Source: Vitellaria paradoxa
Taxonomy: Eukaryota > Streptophyta > Magnoliopsida > Ericales > Sapotaceae
Reading direction: 5' to 3'
Length of the DNA: 64,000 nt
Assembly: GCA_019916065.1 (NCBI GenBank)
Contig: CM034241.1
Span: 8,841,223 to 8,905,222 of the forward strand
The notes beneath the pieces are model-generated. The model was not told the origin of the DNA. It was given only the letters and a program-made list of their open reading frames with translations, and searched no databases. This document shows positions 49,323-58,763 of the stretch, piece after piece. The first letter of the stretch is position 1; the number at the start of each line of letters is the position of its first letter. Made by a program: the position numbers and the translations under genes.

Positions 49323-50129
49323 TTGGGTTTAGTTTTGAGGCCACAGACTAAACTTGCAAAGTACCTAACCCATAGTATGATATTGATGTGTGGTGATGTG
49401 AATGAAGTGATATGATTTATTTATAGTATGAGACTGCAGGATCATGGCTAAGTAACTTTATAATTTGAATGTTATGATTGAATATGGATATTTTGAAAAT
49501 TATAAGATTTTATATTTTATTCTTATTAATTAGTGTTAATAATTTTGCATGGTTAAGAAATTATATGTTATAAACACTTTTTGAGCACACGTGAAATTTA
49601 GTGCTCACCACCTACTATAGTTGGTAATGCAGGGGTTGATGCTCGTGATGGACCAGTGGGTTAGCTAACCGTCTTAGGTTGTTATAGTTGGATGATTTGT
49701 TTTATTTTGCGTTCCAACGTTTAAATTTTAATTTAATGAAGTTTTGATTTAGGCCCATATTTGTGGTATGGTTTTGTAGCCCATGCTTAAGGCATTTTAA
49801 AGGTATTTTGGATATTCAAGAGATTGAGTAATATTTACTTTAATTAGTTTCCGTTCTGATATGGTACATTTTTCATGGTTTGATATTTATTTTTGAGTTT
49901 TGTTCTCACGTCCCCGGTTGTGGATTTCGGGGCGTGACATTCACGTTCAGAAAAAATTTGCTAGAATTCTATTATGATGGTTTTTGTTATAATTAACATG
50001 GTTGATAGGAAGGAAGTGTGTAAAACGTAATATTATTTGTTAATTTTTTTTGGTCATTAAGAATGCGAATAAGTTAGTTATATTTATTTTTATTAGATGA
50101 TAATCCTTTATATTGAAATTAATTTTTTT

Positions 50130-50640
50130 GTTTATACATTTATTTTTTAACTTATTTTTAATTCATTCATTAAAATATACCAGGTTTGACTTTTTAGATT
50201 TTATTCTGTTTTTTAATGTAATTGTTAATATTATGTTTTTAAATTTTGTTATATTTTTCATTACTGATAAAATTTTAATTTTTTGTATACCAATTTCAGG
50301 GAAAACTTATTTTTTGCTATGTTTTTTAATTTGTTCATTCAAAAATATAATGTATGATTTTTTTTAAATTTTATTGTAATTCTTTAATGTGATTATTTAT
50401 ATAATTTCTTAGATTTTATTTTTTTTATTATTGTTAAAATTTAAAATTTTGTACCTTAAATTCTAACGAAAACCTTTTTTTAAGATTATTTTTTAATTTA
50501 TTTATTTGAATATGCCGGGTATAATTTTTTTAAATGCTATTTTATTTTTGTTTAATATGAAAATATTATTGTACAATAATGATAAAAAATTATCAAAGCA
50601 TTACAAAATTTCATATTTCAATTTTGTTAACCTTTTCATG
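50130..50640. repeat. Degenerate T-rich tandem repeats
   Basis: Words ATTCATTAAAATATACCAGG, TTCATTCAAAAATATAATGT and TTTATTTGAATATGCCGGGT occur at intervals of about 180 bp, each followed by TTTTTTAGATTTTAT-like sequence. They look like three old tandem units left of LTR B. The two open frames here (50113-50367, 50506-50733) follow from the T-richness. Confidence 0.4.
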
Positions 50641-52643
50641 GGGCATAACTGTAATAACCTGAATTTTTTTTTCTTAATTAAATTGCTTAAGTGTGGTGGT
50701 AATACTTATTATAGTAAAAATCTAGAAAATTAAGGATTTGAAAATTTTTGGAATTGGTTGGAAAGATTTTCGGATTTAATTTCACCCTATGTGGGAGTTT
50801 AATGTAAAATTTCTAAATTTTTATCCAAACACTTCCTAGCCCAATTACTTATTTGGTTCAAACCAAGCCCATTAACCCATGGGTCAACCCTTTTCTTTGA
50901 CTCACCTCAACTCACTTCAACTCACTTTATCACTCAATGAGTTGACTCATGAATAGTTGCTCTAAATTATTTCCCGACAACTTCATTTTCCATCTTCCAT
51001 ACACTCTCACCATCTTTCAAATTTAGGTGGCTAATTAGTCAAAAAGAAGACCCTACATTGATGACTTTCTAGCATTCTTCCAAATTACTTACCTAGCATG
51101 ATTTAAACACTTAAAGCATCTTTTAAACAATTTTGTTTAATTTGTCAAAAAGCTAGCATGATTCCCGGATCATGCCACCTCCATACATCTTCCCCAATGC
51201 TTTTCTTAAATGATATGGTTAGATAGTCAAAAAGTAAGCATGATTCTTGGATCATGCTACCAATTGTATAGGCATGATCTTACCTTAGTTGATTTTTTTT
51301 CTCCACCAATAATTTTCTCTACACTCCCATGATTCCTATAAATTGTGTGTCTTCAAAGAGAAGAAAATAAGAGAGAAATAATAATAAATTATTAATTAGT
51401 GAGGCTGAAGATTTGGTGTTGCTTGGAGGAAGAAGAAAGGCTTGAAATTCTTTTTCAATTTGGTGGTGTTCAAAGCTCAACTCATTTTTCCTTCACAAGC
51501 TTGGTCACTAATATTTTCATTGAGGTAGGATGACGAACCTCCTAAAATATATTTGATGCATTTTCTGGTTTGAAGTATGAAACTTGATTGTGATAAAAAT
51601 AAATACCCGTATATTGGGGGTAGGGAAGCCAAAATTTTGACTGATGTAACTCAGTATGCTGACAGCTCTCTATTTGTAATTTCTTATGTGCTTCTGACCT
51701 CTAAAACGGTGGAATTAGACTTCGGCTAAAACATAAAAGTTGTAGCCCTTTCAGTTTCCTTTTTAACCCAAAAAGAATTTCATCAATCCGATTTGTGAGT
51801 CAAAGGTTATGCCCAAAATACTGAGCACGTGTAAAACTGTATTTTCTGAACAAACTGAATTCAAAGCTGTTTTTGTACCTTTAGACCTTAGAATTTTAAA
51901 AAGTGTAAAACATGAAAGTTGTAGGTCTTGAAGTCTAGTTTCTACAGATACAAAGTTTATAGATATTGGAGTTCTGCTCTATTTTACATGAATTTTCTTT
52001 CAAGCTGCTATTCTGCTTAGCTTTAATTGATGCTTGTTTGGATTTGTTTAGAATATTATGTTTAAAGATTTATTTAAATTTCTAATTTCCTTCTGTTAGT
52101 TATTGTCATGTTAATAATTTCTATTGATATGAAATTATTTTAAACTAGATATTATATATTATTTGACACTCTAATATTGATGATAATTGACTTAGATAAT
52201 CAGTTTCATTATGGATAGTTGGATGACTTATTCAAACTAAAATGCTAGTATTTGATAAAATGCCCAAAAAAAAGCAATGGACTTGTTCTTTTCTCATTTG
52301 GTTTTTCTTAAATGAATTTGATTTATTTTTAGGCATTATTTTGTCAACCTAACAAGTTATATAACTATATTTTTATGATTAAGTGAATTTAATGAAACTC
52401 ATTTAATATCTTCCTAAATATTGGAATAATTCTGTGGACATTTGTGGATATCTTGAAGCCAAAAAAAAAAAAATCCTATGATAAGGGTTTGGTTATAAAT
52501 AAGATAATGATTGGAAATTTATTTAGATTATTTTGAATAAAATAAAACTTATCAATTTTGCTAAAAATTAAATATAAGTCAAAGAGCTATTTATTTTTTT
52601 ATATTCCATAAAATAATAAAATAAAAGGTAAAAGAAGCAAAAA

Positions 52644-52726
52644 CCGAGATTTGCAGCCAATGAGGTTCGAACTTGCGACTTTAAATCGCAATTAGGGTCG
52701 CCCACCCACTAAGCTACCAACCTCGG
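52644..52726 (-). other. tRNA-like / SINE-like segment inside LTR B
   Basis: Reverse-strand counterpart of 8466-8547. On the - strand it begins CCGAGGTTGGTAGCTTAG and ends AATCTCGG: CCGAGGTT and AATCTCGG pair over 8 bp with one G-T pair. An anticodon-like hairpin (TTGCGA, seven-base loop, TCGCAA) and the B-box-like AGTTCGAACCT are clear. The T stem is missing, so it is not a working tRNA. Confidence 0.52.
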
Positions 52727-52951
52727 CCTAATTAATATACCATTAGAAATAATTTTATTTTTATCAAATTTGGTATGGTAAACTTGTCAAAATAATTAAC
52801 TAAAATACTAATTGTATTCTAAATTTGTTTTTACTTGCTACTTGTTAATTTACATATAGTACTTACCTTTGTGATAATGATATTGATGACTATGTTAAAT
52901 CTTTGATTTAATGAGAATTTCTATTAAATCATGGATTTAGATAAAGTGCTT

Positions 52952-52985
<34 letters not shown>

Positions 52986-53499
52986 TAATTCCACTTTTGA
53001 TTCATCACCCGGGAACATTGCCGGTTGTTATTAAAAATGTCTAATTTCCATACAAAGTACCATTGGAATGTAAAAAGGTGAGAAAAAATTAAGGCACTCG
53101 GTGCTAAAGTTATTTTTGGCAATGGGGTGATGGGTGGGTAGAAATGGCCTTTTAGATGAAGATGGGAACATGCATTTTATTTGGGAGATGCTCCCTTCTG
53201 ACCTGGCCAGTCAGGTGGCCGGTCCCGACGGCTAGGTTTTTGGTAGGTGACACCGTCGGTATGCATTGGATGCTAAGCCCGTAAAGTCACTGGTTCCCAA
53301 GGCTGGGGGTAGAGGAGGATAGGAGTATGATTATCTTAGGAGGATTTAGATTAAACTCCTTTACAAAATTTTACTGTGACTAGCAACCTCTCTTGTTATG
53401 TATGAATGATGTGTTGGAATTATTTAATTATACTTAATTCCTCTCGATTAATATTTTATAAATATATATATATATATATATGTGTATGAAACCTGTATC

Positions 53500-53583
53500 G
53501 CTACGGAGTTTGATCCCGAGACCTTGAAGATCTAAATCTGAGATCCCTACCACTGCGACACAGACTTCATTGTGGTATACACA
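53500..53583 (-). mobile_element. Short tRNA-derived insertion unique to LTR B
   Basis: Copy A has no counterpart: its sequence runs straight through at about 7690. On the - strand it reads GTCTGTGTCGCAGTGGTAGG (A-box-like), then CTCGGGATCAAACTCCG (B-box-like). About 84 bp long, it fits a truncated SINE head or tRNA-derived insert. Flanking duplication is unclear (TGTATC and CACATC at the edges). Confidence 0.5.
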
Positions 53584-54311
53584 TCAGTATTTAACTATTT
53601 TACATGTAAGTAAAATAGTAGTTACGGTGACGGTTTCATCGAACCGTTGTAAGTATAATTTACATTATTCAGTTGAGATTTATTGAATTAATTGTTGCAT
53701 AAATAGTATGCCACCTAAACACATTCACTTAATACAATGTAATATTACAACCACTGCATATAGGCACCTAGGAGATTCTGATTACTGGGTTTTAGTAGCT
53801 CACCCCTTGTGGGAATATTTTTTTCAGGATATTAAGCACAGGGATACAGAAGATGAGCTGGAAAGAGATTAATTTCTCTTAAATATTCCATCAGAAGAGT
53901 TATCTATCTTTTTTCTTCTTTCCTGCACAGAGCTGGAGGACTTTATTTTGGTCTGTAAAAAAAATTGTTGGATGATTGTAATTATTAAGCATAGACCTAA
54001 TTTACTTTTATTTGGTATGTAATGTTAATTACGTGGTTAGGACACTTAGACGGTTCTGTAATATTTTTCTCTATCTTTATTTTGTGCCCTGTAGTTGAAA
54101 TCCCATCAAATGGTTCAGTCCAATGACTTATAAATATTGTTTGGGATAAACATGAGATTTTGACTATCTTAAATTTTTCTTACGGGTCAACCCCAATTTG
54201 GAGGAAAACTCTGGGGTGTGACAGCATGTTATTATCCTCTTATTTTTATACCTAACAAATAAATCTCAAGTCACCCCTGGGCATTCGGTTATGAAAATCC
54301 GGGACGTGACA

Positions 54312-54600
54312 TCCGCCACGTGGCATCGGTTGAAGTGGCAACGACCTCACCGAAAATCGCCTGGCCTCCCCTTACTTCGCCGATTTGTGCGACGGCAAGA
54401 ACCTGAGCAAGTGATTCAAAGATACAAACCGATCCGACGGTCTAGGCCAAACAAATTGAGCAGACGACCGGACATCGCAACTCTGATGCCGTGAAGATCA
54501 CCTACCGCTGGTCGTTCTCTGCCCAATCCGTGCGCCGGATTGATGCAAGGGCACAGTTGACAAAGCCTACCACCTATCACAAAGAATAGTATCAAAAATT
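54312..54600. other. GC-rich unidentified segment
   Basis: Base composition jumps at the LTR B edge: CCACGTGGCATCGG, CCGATCCGACGG and CGTGCGCCGGATTG stand out from the AT-rich surroundings. One + frame is open (ending at 54494) but it begins inside the LTR and gives an arginine/proline-rich sequence without a known domain. It could be an internal remnant of the LTR B element or captured gene sequence. I cannot identify it. Confidence 0.35.
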
Positions 54601-54882
54601 TTTGTATTCACCTCTACAGAGAAAGAAGAAAATGGGGCGAAGGACTAGTTTTGATTGATAGCAAAGAATCTCAACCGAAAAATAAATTTGAATTTTGAAT
54701 TTCAAATTTTTAACCCAACGGGCCTTCACCATGCCATCTCCTGAGTCCCTCTCTCTCTTATGCCCCAACTCTCTCTCTCTCTCGCCACGTAGGACAAAAG
54801 TCACATCAAAGATGGCATAGTGGCTTATGTTGTGTGTGCCTTATACCGTGTGTACTCTGTAAACCAAACCCATGAACAATGC

Positions 54883-54996
54883 AGGATGTCTGACACCTGG
54901 GCAGGGTAATGAAGGTTGAGCGGAAAAAATTGGAACTCAAGGATGTCTGACACCTGGGCAGGATAACGAAGGTTGAGTAGAAAAAATTAGAACTCA
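54883..54996 (+). repeat. 57-bp tandem duplication
   Basis: Two units beginning AGGATGTCTGACACCTGGGC at 54883 and 54940, each ending GGAACTCA or AGAACTCA. They differ at only about five positions, so the duplication is recent. Confidence 0.9.
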
Positions 54997-55363
54997 AATC
55001 AAATCTCAACCATTAATATATTTTAAGATTTAATCTGAACCATTTAAACACAATATGTGAGAGAAATAATTTTAAAATGGGATGTGTTTTATTATATATA
55101 TTTTTCGAATTTGAGAAGGCAAATGTACTGATTTGAGGTTTGAAGCAGCCTTTATGTACCTAGTCGTGGGTTTATGTACCCCTGCGCCGAAGTTTGGAAA
55201 AATGTGTTTAAAGGGTATGATGGACATTTGACAAAAGCACTATTCATCAAAGTGACGAAAATCAGCATCTTCACGCTTTATACATGAGAAGAGAGAGGCT
55301 GCAGTAAGATATTACTGTAGTCGCTATAATATTTTTAAAATGATATTTATTTTTTTTAACTCA

Positions 55364-55486
55364 AAACGATATCGTTTCACTTAAGTTTTTATATTCGAAT
55401 GCATTAATTCATATTCAAATACGAATTAATATATTCAAATATGTATATTTGAATATAAATTAATGCATTCGAATATGAAACTTAAG
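55364..55486. repeat. Long palindrome with an adjacent short palindrome
   Basis: From CTTAAGTTTTTATATTCGAA (55380) to TTCGAATATGAAACTTAAG (ending 55486) the two arms pair over about 42 bp with few mismatches. The loop region (ATACGAATTAATATATTCAA and neighbours) partly repeats the arm sequence. Immediately left lies the perfect palindrome AAACGATATCGTTT (55365-55378). It may be the core of a small foldback element. Confidence 0.8.
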
Positions 55487-55811
55487 ATATAATTCTAAAA
55501 AAAATATCTCTACAAATATTTATAAAACTTAATTTTTTTATTATTACACAAATTAGCATATTGCAACTTTTACAAATTTGTATTAATTTTTTTCACTCCA
55601 AATATTCTCTTATTATTAACTCAAGTATGCCCAATAACCAAATTGTACAAGCTTTGAATAGATAGAAAAGAAAGCGCTTTCATTAACCCATGATGATACT
55701 ATAATTGTTTCACATTGGAAAGAAGTCGAGAATTGAAGTAACTTATAAGCGTTTCAACCTCTCCTTCTAACATGACATGTTTTGAAACTGTGAGGATATT
55801 AAATTCAGCAG

Positions 55812-55877
55812 AAACTCCAAGGTTAAGCGTGCTTCAGTGAAATCAGTACCAGAATGGGTGACCCCCTAAGCAACTGG
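55812..55877 (+). repeat. 5S-rRNA-like domain in Cassandra LTR1
   Basis: AACTCCAAGGTTAAGCGTGC then TTCAG, AGTACCAGAATGGGTGACC follow the 3' two-thirds of plant 5S rRNA, including its Pol III internal promoter: the A-box-like GTTAAGCGTGCTT and the C-box GATGGGTGACC, here with AATGGGTGACC. Confidence 0.88.
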
Positions 55878-56175
55878 TCAAGCACCTCAAAGCCAACAAT
55901 ATCTATTGGGAGGGCCTGCGGTGTGCGGGCTAAAATGGATTATCATCAATTGACGCCGTCTGTGGAAATCGAAAGAGTCACGAGCCCACCATTTCCAATC
56001 CCTCAGTCTTCGACTAGGGGGATCTGATAATACTACAACTATCCCACATCAGAAAGGAGTTAAGGACTGAGGTAACTTATAAGCACTTCCATATTTCCTC
56101 CTAACACGACGTGTTTAAAATCGTGATGGCACATGATTCAGTGAGAACAACCGTGAGAGTACATGATTCAGCACG

Positions 56176-56241
56176 GAACTCCAGGGTTAAATGTGCTTCA
56201 GTGGGAGCAGTCTAAGGATGGATGACCTCTTGGAAAGCAGC
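56176..56241 (+). repeat. 5S-rRNA-like domain in Cassandra LTR2
   Basis: GAACTCCAGGGTTAAATGTG then CTTCAGTGGGAGCAGT and AGGATGGATGACCTCTTGG. The order is the same as in LTR1, with changes in the A-box (TTAAATGTG for TTAAGCGTG) and C-box (GATGGATGACC for GATGGGTGACC). Confidence 0.85.
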
Positions 56242-56481
56242 TAGTTAAGTCCAAAGCAGATAATATCTGTCAGGAAAATCTACAGTGTGTGGACAAAAAT
56301 AGATCATTATCAACCCAATCAAAAAATAACAACTCCAAAGCCTAAAATAATATTTCAATCACACAACCAAGCTTAATTACTCGAGTTCTGCCAATTAATT
56401 CCTTTCATCTCACAAAAGAGAATGCCTAAGACTTCTCGTCATGCCTTGGGGATTTTCTCACCACACGTTGCAAGAAAAGAT

Positions 56482-56702
56482 ATTAAGGGCACGTTTAGAG
56501 TAACAAAAATGAGAAAGAATGAGATAAAATGAGATACGTTATGAGTTCGTTTGGAGTAACAAAAAGTGAGATAAAATGAGATAAAGTGAAATAAGTTTTT
56601 TTCTAATTTGATAAGTAAGATAAAAAGTGAATTACTTTTAGAATTTTTCAGTATTTTTTACCTTTTTCAGAATTTTTTATCATCCTAAACAGAGCCTAAA
56701 CC
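56482..56702. mobile_element. hAT-like MITE
   Basis: The left end GGGCACGTTTAGAGTAACA and the right end, reversed, TAGGCTCTGTTTAGGATGAT are imperfect inverted repeats. The interior has a direct repeat of AGTAACAAAAA.TGAGA and AATGAGATAAAATGAGAT words like those of 42455-42665. Confidence 0.45.
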
Positions 56703-57216
56703 TTTGAATAAAGTAGTAATGAATCTACTTCAGCTTTCATTGTACTTATATAAGTCAATTTGCCTATTCAAATATACAAAAAAAAAAAAAAAAAGTAAAG
56801 TTCAGGTTAAGTTTCATATTTGTTTGGAGAGTCAATTTTTGACAAAAAAATAAAAAGTAGGTAAATTTTAAAATTTTTGATATTTTGTTTGTTTCTTAAA
56901 GGTGTACAACAAATTAAAAAAATGACAAAAGTTAAAAAAGTTTAAAATTTTTGGCGGAGAAAAAAATAAACAAAATTAAAGAACTTTGTTACCAAATTCG
57001 ATAATCCAAACCTACGCTTAAAAACTTAAAATATGTGATGTCAAGTAGTATTGTCTTGTAATATTAGTGGGGTGTTGGCTAACTAAATTTAATCAAAATT
57101 CATCAACTTTTATTAATATTTTATATTTTCTTTCCATCAAATTTTATCACATATTACTTTTACATCAAATTTTTATACTTTTACTATACTTTTTTACTAA
57201 ATTTTTGCCAATTAAA

Positions 57217-58617
57217 TAGGGGTGGTAGAATGGGCGGGTTGGGACAAGTTGGTGATGGGTTTAAACGGGTTGAAAATTAAATGGGTGCAACCCAAGTCTG
57301 TCCATACCGCACATTTAAAAGGCAAGTTGGATATAGGCGGGTTAAATACAGGTTAATACAAACTCATTTACTTATGACCCAACTTACTTTTTAAAAAAAT
57401 TAAAATTTTATTTTAATTAATATGTGTGTATATATATAAATAGATCAATAGTGTATATATATATATATATAAAGGAAAAAACAACAGTTATTAATTGAGT
57501 TTTTATTTACCAGATAAATGAAATAAATCATTGAGATGGTCAAATAACATAGCAAAACTTCTACTTTTAATTGCTTTACTTTTTCTAATTAATTAACCAA
57601 ATATTACACAATGCCATTAATTCTTCAATTAGATGGCTAACTCATCTATCATCAAATACAAATACAAATACAAATAGATAAATAATTACTCTAATTTCAG
57701 TTCCAACCAATCAAAGGAAAAAAACCAACGTATAGAGAGAGATGAATGGGAACTTCATGTACAGTACAGTGTTTGCTATAGAGAGAGAGAGAACCAAATC
57801 ACACTTTATTTAACCTCTCTCTACAGGATCGCGATAACCACCGCCGTCGCTGCTGCCGCTGTCGTGGCGTGAAATTTGTCGTTAAGACACTCGAATCTCT
57901 AATGACATATGAAAATTGTTAACTAGATCAACTACGCGCATGTGATCTCTCTTGAAGTAGCCGGCTTCACGAAATCGTCGAATTCTGGCACCGTTTTCAG
58001 CGGCGGCGAAACCAAAACCCTGGATTAGGAGAAGTTCCGAAAGGGAGCCTCGTCAAGGTGAGCATCGTCGAAATTCAGCACACAACTGAGCGGGTTGTAC
58101 GTGAAGTCCGCGGAGGGGGTGTGCCTTCGGTGGTTCCGCCCGATCTGACTGATTAGGTGTCGGCACTTGTCCCTGATCTCCAGAAGGTCGTTAGCTCCGG
58201 ACTTGGGCCATATCTAGGAGGCTCGCGTTGACTTCAGCTGCTCTTCAGACGACGGCGAGTCTAGAGTTCCTCAGCCACTGTTGCAGAAGTAGCTGGAGAA
58301 GCACAGGGTTTACCGGAACCTAGCTTTGTTCCAGGTGGCACATGAGAGAGAAAGCGGTGAGAGACCGAGGAGAGAGAAAGCAGTTTAGAGAGAGAGAAAG
58401 AGAGAGATAGAGAGAGAGGATTAAATTAACTTTTTAATTTAATTGAATGTTTTAACGAATCCCGTTTAATAATTCACTTGCATCCATTTATAAATAAATG
58501 TTTCATAAATTACCGAATCTAATTATAACTCAATTAATAAAATAGTAGGATCCAAACTCATTTATTTTGAGTTTAATTGAACGGATTATTGGATTTGGAT
58601 CAACTTTGTCACTCCTA
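57217..58617. mobile_element. Gene-capturing hAT element (1.4 kb)
   Basis: The ends are TAGGGGTGGTAGAATGGGC and, reversed, TAGGAGTGACAAAGTTGATC. The flanks are a perfect 8-bp duplication, CAATTAAA at 57209-57216 and 58618-58625, the size made by hAT transposases. There is no transposase. The interior 57820-58420 is GC-rich and contains a broken host-type reading frame plus a CT-rich leader, on the - strand. An AT-rich filler with (TA)n at 57455-57470 lies between the left end and the captured part. Confidence 0.85.
57930..58330 (-). pseudogene. Captured host gene fragment inside the hAT element
   Basis: A single - strand frame holds GTLDSPSSEEQLKSTRAS, a stop (58214-58216), IWPKSGANDLLEIRDKCRHL, ISQIGRNHRRHTPSADFTYN, PLSCVLNFDDAHLDEAPF, RNFS, a second stop (58025-58027), then SPPLKTVPEFDDFVKPATS and a final stop. 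The word S-A-D-F-x-Y-x-P-L-S-x-x-L-N-F-D-D followed by R-N-F-S is characteristic of a small plant-specific family whose function I cannot name. On the 5' side (58324-58422) the - strand is a CTCTCT-rich leader, so 5' UTR and coding sequence seem to have been captured together. Further left (57840-57900) an alanine-rich stretch might be a second piece. Two in-frame stops make it a pseudogene unless the TAA reflects an intron edge. Confidence 0.62.
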
Positions 58618-58763
58618 CAATTAAACATCGCTTTCGGTTACTGCCTAAATTTTTGCGCTGTTTGGCATCTCTAGAAAATAAAAAAAAATCTCTAAAAACT
58701 TCTATCACATCAACATTTTTATTTTACTGTACATATTACGAACTCACAATTTTTTATACTTTA

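Larger units (their letters stand above)
47095..49939 (+). mobile_element. Solo LTR, copy C (2.85 kb)
   Basis: It starts TGTAAAGACCCGAAATTTTT and ends GGATTTCGGGGCGTGACA, with TG..CA termini. A perfect 5-bp duplication flanks it: TTCAC at 47090-47094 and 49940-49944. Termini and the CCACCTACTATAGTTGGTAA stretch near 49607 are typical of plant Ty3/gypsy chromovirus (Tekay/Del-like) LTRs. No gag-pol or partner LTR adjoins it. It is not the same family as copies A and B, although the GGGGCGTGACA end is shared. Confidence 0.88.
50650..54311 (+). mobile_element. LTR copy B (3.66 kb), same family as copy A, inverted
   Basis: It starts TGTAATAACCTGAATTTTTT and ends ATCCGGGACGTGACA. Long stretches match copy A in reverse, for example AAGGCACTCGGTGCTAAAGT (about 53092), ACCCTATGTGGGAGTTTAAT (about 50783) and CCCAAGGCTGGGGGTAGAGG (about 53297). 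The flanks ATAAC (50645-50649) and TCCGC (54312-54316) do not match. Either the right boundary has been rearranged, or this was one LTR of a larger element whose remainder was lost. The GC-rich sequence after 54311 does not start with a normal primer-binding site. It carries a small extra tRNA-like insert (53500-53583) that copy A lacks. Confidence 0.82.
55691..56312 (+). mobile_element. Cassandra-type TRIM retrotransposon (complete)
   Basis: Two diverged LTRs (55691-55948 and 56025-56312) flank a 76-bp internal region. LTR1 begins TGATGATACT and ends TTATCATCA; LTR2 begins TGATAATACT and ends CATTATCA. The perfect 5-bp duplication ACCCA (55686-55690 and 56313-56317) proves the outer limits. 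After LTR1 comes ATTGACGCCGTCTGTGGAA, a primer-binding-site-like sequence; before LTR2 lies the purine tract AGGGGGA. Both LTRs contain a 5S-rRNA-like domain, the defining trait of Cassandra elements. It has no coding capacity. LTR2 is longer because of an internal duplication around two ACATGATTCAG words. LTR divergence shows that the insertion is old. Confidence 0.92.

Noticed and set aside
50113..50733. Phenylalanine/leucine-rich frames resembling membrane proteins
   Set aside because: The hydrophobic composition results from T-rich tandem repeats. No conserved features.
54291..54494. Arginine/proline-rich 67-residue frame
   Set aside because: It begins inside LTR B and crosses its boundary. 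No domain.
55812..55877. Genuine 5S rRNA gene
   Set aside because: Only the 3' two-thirds resemble 5S rRNA, and it is embedded in an LTR bounded by a target duplication. It is Cassandra sequence.
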